Counted from the stretch's first letter, positions 6,681 through 14,267 are shown. The stretch: DNA of 16,875 nt from UBA3071 sp965369635 (GCA_965369635.1 CBDURC010000037.1:1-16875), one strand, 5' to 3'. Program-made: numbers and translations. Notes: generated by a model from the sequence alone, not told the origin.

Positions 6681-6774
6681 GCGTTTCGGAACACGAAGAT
6701 CACGAAATGCCACGAAAGACACGAAAGCGCGTTCGTGACTTCGTATCCATTCGCGCCTTTCGTGTTCCAGACGC
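6681..6774. repeat. Palindromic repeat B, copy 1
   Basis: The ends GCGTTTCGGAACACGAA (6681-6697) and its near reverse complement (6759-6774) form inverted arms. The left arm contains four CACGAA units spaced 9-10 nt apart; the right arm carries TTCGTG/TTCGTA/TTCGCG units. The design is the same as repeat A but the sequence differs. The space from 6668 to 7085 holds this element, copy B2 and no recognisable gene. Confidence 0.75.
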
Positions 6775-6983
6775 ACACACACTACAACAGGGAGCATTCC
6801 CTCTCCCCACCTTTGTTCAAGGCGGTCTATGTTTGGGTCATATGTCCCAATCTCCCGACCGCCAACCACGCTGCCAATTGCCGGTCAGGGCACAGGCAGG
6901 GAACCAGGTGGAACTGCGAGCATGACTTATGTTGACTGTGTACCATCAACCCAACACATGCACTTGAAGCCCGAAAGATGACA

Positions 6984-7060
6984 GACGCCGAGGAACGCGA
7001 GATCTACGACAGCCCTTTCGCGACTTTCGCGATCCTTCGTGGTTTTCGTGTTCCAAACGC
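6984..7060. repeat. Palindromic repeat B, copy 2 (shorter)
   Basis: The right arm TTTCGTGTTCCAAACGC (7044-7060) matches that of copy 1. The left arm GACGCCGAGGAACGCGAG (6984-7001) is its degenerate inverse. After both copies the next ~30 nt are also alike, ending GGAGCATTCCC (6792-6802 and 7075-7085), so this is a direct duplication about 285 nt apart. Confidence 0.65.
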
Positions 7061-7085
7061 CCACACCACACCAAGGAGCATTCCC

Positions 7086-7341
7086 ATGCCCAACCCGCGC
7101 TCAACCAAGGGGCATGACTTCAAACCCCTCTCGTACGAGACAATCGCTAGACGAACTCGTCTTGGAAACCAAGGCCAGAAGCGCCATTGACCCTGAAGAC
7201 GTCGAACAGTGCTTGCTGTACCTGCACCGAGGGGGCTATCGTCTCTGCCTACTGGTCAACTTCGGGCAGAAGCCGTTGGGTATACGGCGATTCGTGCACA
7301 CCCCAGCAGATCCAGTAGGTGATGAAGGAAAAGGGAACTGA
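7086..7341 (+). pseudogene. Decayed GxxExxY (PDDEXK_3-like) gene
   Basis: AAGGAGC 5-11 nt upstream and ATG 7086 look like a genuine gene start. After about 20 codons (through PLSYETI) the frame must change to continue. From about 7147 another frame reads LDELVLETKARSAIDPEDVE, then LYLHRGGYRLCLLVNFGQKP and GIRRFV to a stop at 7339-7341. That is the C-terminal third of GxxExxY proteins (ExKA near a core strand, Q-LLYL, LLxNF, GIRRxV). The middle of the family, including the GxxExxY motif itself, is missing. This fits an internal deletion with a frameshift. An alternative is a live ~75-residue ORF from ATG 7114. It ends 2 nt before the moxR start. Confidence 0.7.
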
Positions 7342-7343
7342 TC

Positions 7344-8288
7344 ATGCACGAGATCCAAACTTTCGCCGAACAAGTCATGGACAACGTGGAGCGGGTGATC
7401 GTCGGCAAGCGGCAGGTCGTCGAGTTGCTGATGGTGGCGCTCCTGGCCGAGGGGCACGTGCTCATCGAGGACGTGCCCGGTGTGGGGAAGACGATGCTCG
7501 CCCGCGCCATGGCCATCTCCCTGGGGGTGACCTTCAAGCGGCTGCAGTGCACGCCGGACCTTCTGCCCAACGACGTCACTGGGGTCAGCGTTTTCAACCA
7601 GAAGACTCGGGAGTTCGACTTCCACCCCGGCCCCGCTTTCGCTCACATCCTGCTGGCTGACGAGATCAACCGCGCCACGCCTCGCACTCAGTCGGCGCTG
7701 CTGGAGTGTATGGGCGAGCGACAGATCACCGTGGATGGCATCACGCGCCTGCTGCCCCGCCCCTTCCTCGTTTTGGCCACGCAGAATCCCATCGAGTACG
7801 AGGGCACCTTCCCGCTGCCCGAAGCGCAGCTCGACCGTTTCCTGCTCAAGCTCAGCCTGGGTTACCTGGACGAGGCGTCCGAGAGCCAAATGCTGCTGCA
7901 CCTGCGTCGCCGCCACCCTATCGAGACGCTTCAGCCGGTGGTAGATGGCAGTGAGCTGCCGCGGTTGGCGGAGCGGGTGTGGGACGTCCACGTGGACGAC
8001 ACCGTGCGCGACTACATCGTGCGGCTGGTGCACAGCACGCGGCAGCATCCGGATCTGATCCTGGGGGCCAGCCCGCGAGGCAGCCTGGCGCTCTACAAGG
8101 CGTCGCAGGCGCTGTCGGCGCTGCGTGGCCGCGATTATGTGTTGCCCGACGACGTGAAGGCGCTAGTGCCGCTGACCCTGGCCCACCGCTGCATCGTCCA
8201 TCCCGAAAGCGCCTTGCGGGGCAGGACGGCTGAGCGCATTCTTGTGGGCATCTTGAATGCAGTGAAGCTGGAGATTGGAGAACTGTAG
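7344..8288 (+). CDS. MoxR family AAA+ ATPase
   Basis: 314 residues, the usual length for MoxR. Walker A is GVGKT (46-50) in LIEDVPGVGKTMLARA; Walker B is ILLADEIN (102-109); the sensor region is LATQNPIEYEGTFPLPEAQ, followed by DRFLLK. The C-terminal lid has GASPRGSLAL and DYVLPDDVK, also typical. MoxR ATPases are thought to act as chaperones or metal/cofactor-insertion factors with partner proteins. The ATG has an AGGG about 9 nt upstream. It heads a three-gene unit: DUF58 starts 6 nt after its stop. Confidence 0.96.
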   Translation: MHEIQTFAEQVMDNVERVIVGKRQVVELLMVALLAEGHVLIEDVPGVGKTMLARAMAISLGVTFKRLQCTPDLLPNDVTGVSVFNQKTREFDFHPGPAFAHILLADEINRATPRTQSALLECMGERQITVDGITRLLPRPFLVLATQNPIEYEGTFPLPEAQLDRFLLKLSLGYLDEASESQMLLHLRRRHPIETLQPVVDGSELPRLAERVWDVHVDDTVRDYIVRLVHSTRQHPDLILGASPRGSLALYKASQALSALRGRDYVLPDDVKALVPLTLAHRCIVHPESALRGRTAERILVGILNAVKLEIGEL

Positions 8289-8294
8289 GGGGAT

Positions 8295-9566
8295 GTGGGA
8301 AACCCAGACATACAAGCCGTGAACGAGATACCCTTCCTGGTCCTCATCTTGTTTCTCATCGCCGTTCTCCTGCGACTGGACTTCGTCTTCTATCTCGTCT
8401 ACGTTCTCTTCGGCGTCTACGTGGTCTCCCGGTGGTGGACGGCGCGGGTGATGCGGGCCATCGAAGTGCAGCGCCGCTTCACCGATCACGCTTTCCTGGG
8501 AGAGCGAGTGACGGTGGATTTGGAACTGCGCAACGGTGCGTTGCTGCCCGTTCCCTGGCTCCGGATCCACGAAACGGTGCCCCTCGCCCTGCATGCACCC
8601 AGCAATGTGCGCCGCGTGACCAGCTTCCGCCCGCGGGAGCACACGAGCATCAGCTACGACTTGGATTGCCGCCGCCGCGGCTACTACCCCATCGGCCCCC
8701 TCTACCTGACCAGCGGTGACGTTTTCGGTTTCGCCAAGGCTGAGCGACGCGAGGCCGCCACCGATCATCTGACCGTCTACCCTGAGATCATCCCCCTGAC
8801 GCGCCTGGGGTTTCCCTCGCAGTCTCCCTTCGGCACCATCAAGAGCCAGCAGCACATCTTCGAAGACCCGGCGCGGGTGACCGGTGTGCGAGACTACCGC
8901 GCCGGCGATTCGCTGCGCCGCATCCACTGGAAAGCCAGCGCCCGCCAGGAGATGTTGCTGGTCAAGAAGTACGAGCCGGCCATCTCGCTGCAGACAGCCA
9001 TTTTCCTCAACCTGAACCGCCAGGAATACGGCCAGCGGTGGCGCATTGATGCGCCCGAATGGGCCATTGTCGTCGCCGCTTCGATTGCCAGCCACCTGGT
9101 GGAGCAGCGACAGGCAGTGGGGCTGATGACCAACGGGCGCGATCTGGTGGCAGAGGATGGCTTGGAAGATGAAGATGACAAAGGTGATGAGGGTGATGGA
9201 AATGGGAATGGAAACGGAAATGGCGCGCCGCTGCCGCTACCGCCCCGCCCAGGGCGTCTCCATCTCATGAGAGTGCTGGAAGTGCTGGCGCGGGTGGAAC
9301 CGCAGGACACGCAGCCCTTCAGCGTCTGGGCGCAACGGGCCAGCCTGCCACTTTCCTGGGGCGATACTATCGTTGCCATCACCCCCACTGGCGACGAGGA
9401 GACTTGTCGAGCGCTGCACCAGCTTTGTCGCAAGGGCTTCAACGTCGTGCTCGTCGTCGTGGAACCGCATGGACAGTTCGGGCTGATCCGCCAGCGCGCC
9501 CGACAACTGGGCTTCCCTGCCTTCCAGGTGGCGCACAGGCGAGACGTGGACGGGTGGAGACAATGA
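8295..9566 (+). CDS. DUF58 domain membrane protein
   Basis: 423 residues. Two membrane segments lie at ~12-45, followed by a beta-rich region (LGERVTVDLELRNGALLPVP, then RRGYYPIGPLYL). The DUF58 signature is VTGVRDYRAGDSLRRIHW plus KASARQ and VKKYEPA. The C-terminal half probably adopts a von Willebrand A-like fold but carries an acidic/Gly-Asn tract (EDEDDKGDEGDGNGNGNGNG) before APLPLPPRP. The start is GTG 8295 with GGGGG just upstream; GTG 8319 is a possible alternative. DUF58 proteins are regular partners of MoxR. The stop overlaps the next ATG by 4 nt (ATGA), so translation is probably coupled. Confidence 0.93.
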   Translation: MGNPDIQAVNEIPFLVLILFLIAVLLRLDFVFYLVYVLFGVYVVSRWWTARVMRAIEVQRRFTDHAFLGERVTVDLELRNGALLPVPWLRIHETVPLALHAPSNVRRVTSFRPREHTSISYDLDCRRRGYYPIGPLYLTSGDVFGFAKAERREAATDHLTVYPEIIPLTRLGFPSQSPFGTIKSQQHIFEDPARVTGVRDYRAGDSLRRIHWKASARQEMLLVKKYEPAISLQTAIFLNLNRQEYGQRWRIDAPEWAIVVAASIASHLVEQRQAVGLMTNGRDLVAEDGLEDEDDKGDEGDGNGNGNGNGAPLPLPPRPGRLHLMRVLEVLARVEPQDTQPFSVWAQRASLPLSWGDTIVAITPTGDEETCRALHQLCRKGFNVVLVVVEPHGQFGLIRQRARQLGFPAFQVAHRRDVDGWRQ

Positions 9567-11218
9567 TGGACAGTGTCTGGAACCGCAGCCTGTTCCGCCC
9601 TCTCTTGATCGCCACTCTGGTCACGGCTCTGATGGCGGGACCTGTTGCTATCGGGCAGGCTGTCGCGCCGCAGTGGCAGGCGGGCTATCTGCTGCCCCTG
9701 CTCTTCCTCGTGGCGTTGGAAGCAGTGTACACGACCACCTGGCTGGCCCATCCCAACCGTCGCCAGCGGCGCACCATCGGTTTCCGGTTGGCTGAGCTGG
9801 TGGTGTGGCTGGTGATCGTGCGGGGGCTCCTCTGGATGCTGCGCCGCAACTGGCCTCAGCTATACGATCTGTGGCGCTGGCTGCGCGCGCCCATCTCCTT
9901 CTTCGACCTGGAGTTCGTGCTCGTGGGCGTGCTCGTGGCCGTGGCCTGGGCGGAAGCGATCAGCAACGGCGGTATCTTTCAGCAACTTGCCTTGCAGCCG
10001 GACGAATTGGCCGATCCCCCTACCGGACACGATCAACATGACTGGCGCGTACCTCTCTCTTACACCACATCGCGCACGGCCATCCTGGCTCGTTTCAGCG
10101 GGCGATGGATGCTTGGCGGGGTGTTCCTCGCGCTCTGCGCTGCTGCCTCGCGCCTGAAACTCCAACCTGGCGCTGGCCTGCGTTTGTTTGGGCTGGCCCA
10201 CCTGGATCTCTCACTGCCGATGATCGCTGCTCTCGTCGTCTACCTCCTGACTGGATTGCTCCTGATGAGCCTGGGACGTCTGGCGGTGCTGCGCGCCAGA
10301 TGGCGGATAGACAAGATCGAAGGGGAACAGACAGTGACGCGCCGCTGGCCGCTCTTCACCCTGCTCCTGGTGCTGATCGTCGGCGGGCTGTCGGCGCTGA
10401 TGCCCCTGGGGTCCACCTGGCGGCTGGGCTACTGGCTGCAGATCGCCGTTCTGTTCATCAGCAATCTGGCGTACATCGTTGTGGGCTACACTCTCTGGCT
10501 GCTCAGCACACTGCTTGGCTTGCTGCTATCGGCACTGGGTCTAGGCAGTGAGGCAGTGACGGGAGAGCGTATGCAGTTTGAGCCACCGCAACTGCCCGGG
10601 CAGCCTCTTGACACAGCCAGGGAGCTCCCCGAGTGGCTTGGCGGGACGCTCTTCTGGCTGCTGATGGCGATCATCGTGGTTTACGCGCTGGTGATCTTCC
10701 TGCGAGGAAGAGGCGTACGGCTGGAGTGGGGGCGGCTGAGCCTGTTCTGGGTGAGGCTGCGGGCCTGGTGGCGCCGCTGGCGGCGCGGCGTGCGGGAGGC
10801 TGCCCAGGGAGTGAGAAAGACATTGGCCGAGCGGTGGGCGCGGCGGAGGCCGGAGGAGCTGGCTGGTCGTCCGGGCCGGGGTTTCCTGCCCTGGCGGCAG
10901 CTTTCGCCACAGGAACGGGTGCGGCTCTTCTACCTCTTCACCGTGCGGCGGGCAGAGGAGCGAGGCGTGCATCGGCAACCTCACCAAACGCCCTACGAGC
11001 ATACTCCGGCGCTGGAGGCAGGCTGGCCCGACGTCGAAGAGGAACTGGAAGCACTGACCCAGGCCTTCGTCGAGGCTCGCTACAGCGCCCGCTCCATCGC
11101 GCCGGATGAGGTGCAAGGCGTGCGGCAGGTGTGGAAGCGGGTGCGTTCGGCGCTGCGGCATGGCAGGCGTGAGGCTGGCGAGAGTGATACTTCTTCTTGC
11201 CCTAAAGCGAGGATTTGA
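9563..11218 (+). CDS. Polytopic membrane protein with C-terminal DUF4129-like domain
   Basis: 551 residues with about ten hydrophobic segments in the first ~430. A basic cytoplasmic stretch follows (WWRRWRRG, RWARRRPEEL). The C-terminal helical part reads QERVRLFYLFTVRRAEERG, HQTPYEHTPAL and VEEELEALTQAFVEARYS. This matches the DUF4129 pattern (R-x-G-x-x-R-x-x-x-x-TPxE), a domain often attached to or next to transglutaminase-like proteins in MoxR operons. No transglutaminase Cys-His-Asp region is seen here. The start ATG 9563 overlaps the DUF58 stop. A terminator-like hairpin lies 11 nt after the stop, closing the operon. Confidence 0.85.
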   Translation: MMDSVWNRSLFRPLLIATLVTALMAGPVAIGQAVAPQWQAGYLLPLLFLVALEAVYTTTWLAHPNRRQRRTIGFRLAELVVWLVIVRGLLWMLRRNWPQLYDLWRWLRAPISFFDLEFVLVGVLVAVAWAEAISNGGIFQQLALQPDELADPPTGHDQHDWRVPLSYTTSRTAILARFSGRWMLGGVFLALCAAASRLKLQPGAGLRLFGLAHLDLSLPMIAALVVYLLTGLLLMSLGRLAVLRARWRIDKIEGEQTVTRRWPLFTLLLVLIVGGLSALMPLGSTWRLGYWLQIAVLFISNLAYIVVGYTLWLLSTLLGLLLSALGLGSEAVTGERMQFEPPQLPGQPLDTARELPEWLGGTLFWLLMAIIVVYALVIFLRGRGVRLEWGRLSLFWVRLRAWWRRWRRGVREAAQGVRKTLAERWARRRPEELAGRPGRGFLPWRQLSPQERVRLFYLFTVRRAEERGVHRQPHQTPYEHTPALEAGWPDVEEELEALTQAFVEARYSARSIAPDEVQGVRQVWKRVRSALRHGRREAGESDTSSCPKARI

Positions 11219-11228
11219 GGTTCGTAGT

Positions 11229-11247
11229 AGCGGCTTCGGCTGCTTTT
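11229..11247 (+). terminator. Intrinsic terminator after the MoxR operon
   Basis: AGCGGC pairs with GCTGCT (one G-U pair) around a TTCG tetraloop, and the 3' end of the stem runs into TTT. The stem is short but the UUCG loop and the position 11 nt after the DUF4129 stop support it. Confidence 0.55.
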
Positions 11248-11351
11248 CGGCCAGTGTACGGCGCTGAAGTGCCTACTGCGAGCCTTTCTGGCCTTTGCTG
11301 AAGAGTGTCTCCGACTGCAATCCGCGATCCTGTTTTTCTCACTAGGAATGC

Positions 11352-11380
11352 TTGACCCCTGGGCAGCAGTGTGGTAGAAT
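11352..11380 (+). promoter_or_regulatory. Sigma-70-type promoter of the 4Fe-4S protein gene
   Basis: TTGACC (11352-11357), an exact 17-bp spacer ending TGTGG, and TAGAAT (11375-11380). Transcription should start near 11387, the first base of repeat A2, so the repeat would be the mRNA leader. Confidence 0.8.
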
Positions 11381-11386
11381 GGCGAT

Positions 11387-11517
11387 AATGACTCCTCTGA
11401 AAAAGGCCCAAGATCGTCAGCGGATTAGGCGGATTGAGCAGATTTTGTCTCATACTCATCCGCTTCATCTGCTTAATCCGCTGGTGGCTTTTGGCCTTTT
11501 TCAGCAGAGCTAACAAT
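11387..11517. repeat. Palindromic repeat A, copy 2, in a 5' leader
   Basis: This is the inverted mate of 1436-1566. In this copy the outer stem is better preserved: CTCTGAAAAAGGCC at 11395-11408 pairs with GGCCTTTTTCAGCAGAG at 11493-11509. The 9-nt GCGGATTAG-type units lie inside. The predicted RNA would be a long hairpin ending about 25-30 nt before the ATG at 11542. Confidence 0.85.
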
Positions 11518-11541
11518 ACAGCAGAAAGGCCACGCGAGATA

Positions 11542-12357
11542 ATGAGCCGTCCCCTATGGTTCGTGCAACTCATCAGGAAAGCCTATCCGGGTCGCTTTCT
11601 GGCGGCCAGGACAACCAAGGTGCCCATCCTGGGCCGTATCGTTGATCGATTGTTCTTTGACAGCGATGACCTGATCTACCTGCCCCAGGATCAGGTGATT
11701 CCCATCAACCAGCCGATCAGCATGCCGGAGGAGATGGTGCTGCCATCGCAGGTGGTGGAGCACTTCATTGAAGGAGCCAGCGTTCACTGGATCATGAACT
11801 CCTGCATCTGCCGCCAGGCCGAGGGGTGCGAAGACTATCCCATTGACCTGGGCTGTCTCTTCCTGGGCGAGGCGGCACTGGGGATCAACCCAGAACTGGG
11901 ACGCCGCGTGACCAAAGAGGAGGCACTGCAACACGTGCGCCGCTGCCGCGAGGCGGGCCTGGTTCACCTGATTGGCCGCAACAAGCTGGACACCATCTGG
12001 CTGGGAGTAGGCCCAGGCGACAGACTGCTGACCATCTGCAACTGCTGCCCCTGCTGTTGTCTCTGGGGAACGTTGCCCTATCTCGCTCCCCAGGTCAGCC
12101 GCAAGGTCAGCCGCATGCCCGGCGTCACCGTAGCCGTGAACGGGCGCTGCACCGGCTGTGGAACGTGCACTCAGAGTGTGTGCTTCGTGGACGCCATCTA
12201 CCTGGTGGACGGCAGTGCTGTCATCAGCGACGAGTGCAGAGGCTGTGGCCGCTGCGTCACTGTCTGCCCTGAAGAAGCCATTGAGATGTCCATCGAACAC
12301 GCTCAGTTCGTGGAGGAATCCATCGCCCGCATATCGCCACTGGTTGATGTGTCGTAA
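11542..12357 (+). CDS. Cys-rich 4Fe-4S dicluster ferredoxin-like protein
   Basis: 271 residues, no signal peptide. The C-terminal ferredoxin pair is Cys203-206-209-214 (CX2CX2CX4C, followed by Phe) and Cys232-235-238-242-Pro (canonical CX2CX2CX3CP). An N-terminal domain carries Cys88-x-Cys90-Arg, Cys96 and Cys105 (SCICRQAEGC, then GCLFLG). A further cluster ICNCCPCCC spans 165-173 after the TKEEALQHVRRCREAGLVHL segment. This layout recurs in uncharacterised anaerobe proteins annotated simply as 4Fe-4S binding proteins. The number of Cys implies more than two metal sites. It is probably a cytoplasmic electron carrier; partners are unknown and it stands alone. The ribosome site is weak (GAGATA) and the leader contains repeat A2. 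Confidence 0.88.
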   Translation: MSRPLWFVQLIRKAYPGRFLAARTTKVPILGRIVDRLFFDSDDLIYLPQDQVIPINQPISMPEEMVLPSQVVEHFIEGASVHWIMNSCICRQAEGCEDYPIDLGCLFLGEAALGINPELGRRVTKEEALQHVRRCREAGLVHLIGRNKLDTIWLGVGPGDRLLTICNCCPCCCLWGTLPYLAPQVSRKVSRMPGVTVAVNGRCTGCGTCTQSVCFVDAIYLVDGSAVISDECRGCGRCVTVCPEEAIEMSIEHAQFVEESIARISPLVDVS

Positions 12358-12402
12358 TCGTCTGCTACCTGTTGTCGAGGTTTCCGGTTGGCATCACTTT
12401 TG

Positions 12403-12626
12403 GGTACCACTTCTGTACCGGACACTTCTTCGAAAAGCAGCCGAAGGGGACGCGGACAAACGCGGATGACCACGGACAATCAGGAAAGAGGTCCAGTGTC
12501 TCCAGTCAAAACTGAGGAATTGCTGTCCTGGCACTCTCGAATGAGCGAAGGACAGAGAAACTCCGTGTTTGTCTGTGTTCGTCCGCGTCCTAGCAGAACT
12601 GTCCGCTAGTGAAGGTACCACTGCTG
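12403..12626. repeat. Palindromic repeat C with flanking direct repeats
   Basis: Inverted arms at 12448-12476 (GGACGCGGACAAACGCGGAT, continuing to CACGGA) and 12562-12590 match at 23 of 29 positions. Each arm is made of three ~10-nt units (ACGCGGACAA, ACGCGGATGA, CCACGGACAA). The whole is bracketed by near-identical 13-mers, GGTACCACTTCTG (12403-12415) and GGTACCACTGCTG (12614-12626), which look like target-site copies. This element fills most of the gene-free space 12358-12695; I see no gene there. Confidence 0.72.
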
Positions 12627-12695
12627 TGTTTGGCATCTGGCATATCGTGCGCCCCTGGCCCATCTGCTTAAGCAGGTTGGAGTGGCATTGGCAAC

Positions 12696-13265
12696 ATGTT
12701 TCCATCTGCTCATCAATACGCATCAGACCGCCATCACCGCATCGTCGTCGTGGGCACAACGGGATCGGGCAAGACGACGCTGGCGCACCGCCTGGCCCAG
12801 CGTCTCGGATACCCCCATGTGGAATTGGATGCGCTCAACTGGGGCCCCAACTGGACGCCCGCCCCGGTCGATGTCTTCCGCCAGCGCACTGCCCAGGCTC
12901 TGAGCGGCGATGCCTGGACCGTGGACGGCAACTACAGCAAGGTGCGCGACATCGTCTGGAGTCGGGCGGACACGGTGGTGTGGCTGGACTACGCCCTGCC
13001 GATCATCATGGGGCGGCTGGTGTGGCGCACCTTTCGACGGATCTTCACCCGCGAGGAACTGTGGAGTGGCAACCGCGAGCGGTTGTGGGAGCAGTTCTTC
13101 AGCGACGATTCCATCTTCCTCTGGGCGCTCCGCACCTACCGCAGACGGCGCCGGGAGTATCCCATTCTCTTGGAACGGCCAGAATACGCCCATCTGGCGG
13201 TCGTGCGCCTGCGCTCGCCACGCGAGACACGGAACTGGCTTGCGTGTCTCGGTAGATCCCGCTAG
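12696..13265 (+). CDS. P-loop NTPase, adenylate-kinase/FlaR-like
   Basis: 189 residues. Walker A is GTTGSGKTT at 20-28 within RIVVVGTTGSGKTTLAHRLA. Then come PHVELDALNWGPNWTPAP, AWTVDGNYSKVRDIVW and ADTVVWLDY, and a basic tail EYAHLAVVRLRSPRE. This is a common small family annotated variously as adenylate kinase-like or 'topology modulation protein FlaR'. The fold and phosphoryl-transfer motif support a kinase-like role on an unknown small substrate; the FlaR name should not be taken as function. ATG 12696 is the only usable start. It adds about 14 residues before the conserved strand, and its GGAG is rather far (about 13 nt). Confidence 0.85.
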   Translation: MFPSAHQYASDRHHRIVVVGTTGSGKTTLAHRLAQRLGYPHVELDALNWGPNWTPAPVDVFRQRTAQALSGDAWTVDGNYSKVRDIVWSRADTVVWLDYALPIIMGRLVWRTFRRIFTREELWSGNRERLWEQFFSDDSIFLWALRTYRRRRREYPILLERPEYAHLAVVRLRSPRETRNWLACLGRSR

Positions 13266-13304
13266 TGATACCGGATCTTCTGAGTTTCCGACCACGGACA
13301 CGCC

Positions 13305-14267
13305 ATGGCACATGAGAGGCCCAGCCGAATCGACCTTGAATCGCAGTTCCAATCCAAGTTCCTTGGCGGCATGGTAGGGAGCGCGCTGGGCGATGCCATC
13401 GGCGAATTGGCCTTCCGAGGCCTGGACGAGGCGGCCCTGCGCTCGGGAATCGCACGAAGCGACGTCCTCAGGTACACGGACGACACAGCCATGGCCATCG
13501 GCCTGGCCGAGTCCATCACCCAGGTCGGACGGCTTGATCCACAGCACCTGGGGGATACCTTCCGCAGGAACTTCAACCGCGAGCCGTGGCGGGGATACGC
13601 AGCGGGTCCGCCTACCATCTTCCAGTTGGTGGAGCGGCAGGGTATCTCCTACTCGGAGGCTGCCCGCAGCCTGTTCGGCGGACAGGGTTCCTTCGGCAAC
13701 GGGGCGGCCATGCGCATAACGCCGGTCGGGCTATTCTTCCACGATGCCCCGGACCTCTACGAGCAGGCCCGCGCCTCAGCCACTGTGACCCATGCCCATC
13801 CCATCGGCGTGGACGGTGCCGCTGTCCTGGCTATGGCCATCGCCCAGGCCGTGACGTTGGATCCGCGTCAGCCCTTCCCGCTGGAGAGCTTCTCCCAGAG
13901 CCTGGTGGACTGCGCCCGAACGCCGGAGATTCGAGACAAGATGATCCTGGTCCGAACCTTGATGGCCGATGGCGTGCCTCCTGCTTACGCTGCCAGGCAG
14001 TTGGGACAGAGTGTGGCCGTGCACCAATCCATGCCCTTTGCGGTCTACGCCTTTCTGTGTCATCCGGAGGCGTTCGGTGCCTGTCTCTTCTGCGCCATCC
14101 TGCACGGCGGCGATCGGGACACGCTCGGCGCCATGGCCTGCGCCATATCGGGGGCCTATCTGGGGATCGAAGCCATCCCGCAGGCCTGGCGTGAGAAGAG
14201 CGAGAATCGCCAGACCATCGAAACCCTCGCGCTCCAATTGGTAGCATTGAGAGCGATGAGCGGATGA
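13305..14267 (+). CDS. ADP-ribosylglycohydrolase (ARH3/DraG-like)
   Basis: 320 residues. Metal-binding and active-site motifs of the ADP-ribosylglycohydrolase superfamily are intact: GSALGDAIGE (25-34), YTDDTAMA with Asp59/Asp60, GSFGNGAAMRITPVGLF, a THAHPIG segment and HGGDRDT with Asp270 and Asp272. The GNGAAMR-PVGLF and VHQSMPFAVYAFL segments are closest to the ARH3 branch, whose members remove ADP-ribose from Ser or act on poly-ADP-ribose or O-acetyl-ADP-ribose using Mg2+. No ADP-ribosyltransferase is near. The start ATG 13305 has a poor ribosome site, but the conserved domain begins soon after. It follows the P-loop gene by 39 nt and may share its transcript. Confidence 0.93.
   Translation: MAHERPSRIDLESQFQSKFLGGMVGSALGDAIGELAFRGLDEAALRSGIARSDVLRYTDDTAMAIGLAESITQVGRLDPQHLGDTFRRNFNREPWRGYAAGPPTIFQLVERQGISYSEAARSLFGGQGSFGNGAAMRITPVGLFFHDAPDLYEQARASATVTHAHPIGVDGAAVLAMAIAQAVTLDPRQPFPLESFSQSLVDCARTPEIRDKMILVRTLMADGVPPAYAARQLGQSVAVHQSMPFAVYAFLCHPEAFGACLFCAILHGGDRDTLGAMACAISGAYLGIEAIPQAWREKSENRQTIETLALQLVALRAMSG

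Noticed and set aside
5399..6778. Reverse-strand open frame of 459 codons
   Set aside because: It lies opposite the LysM and phosphatase genes and runs through repeats; the product is Ser/Arg-rich and has no recognisable motif.
6627..6869. Reverse-strand 80-codon frame after the phosphatase
   Set aside because: Its sequence is mostly translated repeat B; no ribosome site or homology is seen.
6681..7060. Possible CRISPR-like array because of repeated CACGAA/TTCGTG units
   Set aside because: Units are 9-10 nt, degenerate and inverted; there are no constant-length spacers and no cas genes.
9157..9235. Acidic/Gly-Asn tract as a frameshift or gene boundary within the DUF58 gene
   Set aside because: The frame continues through it with DUF58-like sequence on both sides; it is a low-complexity linker.
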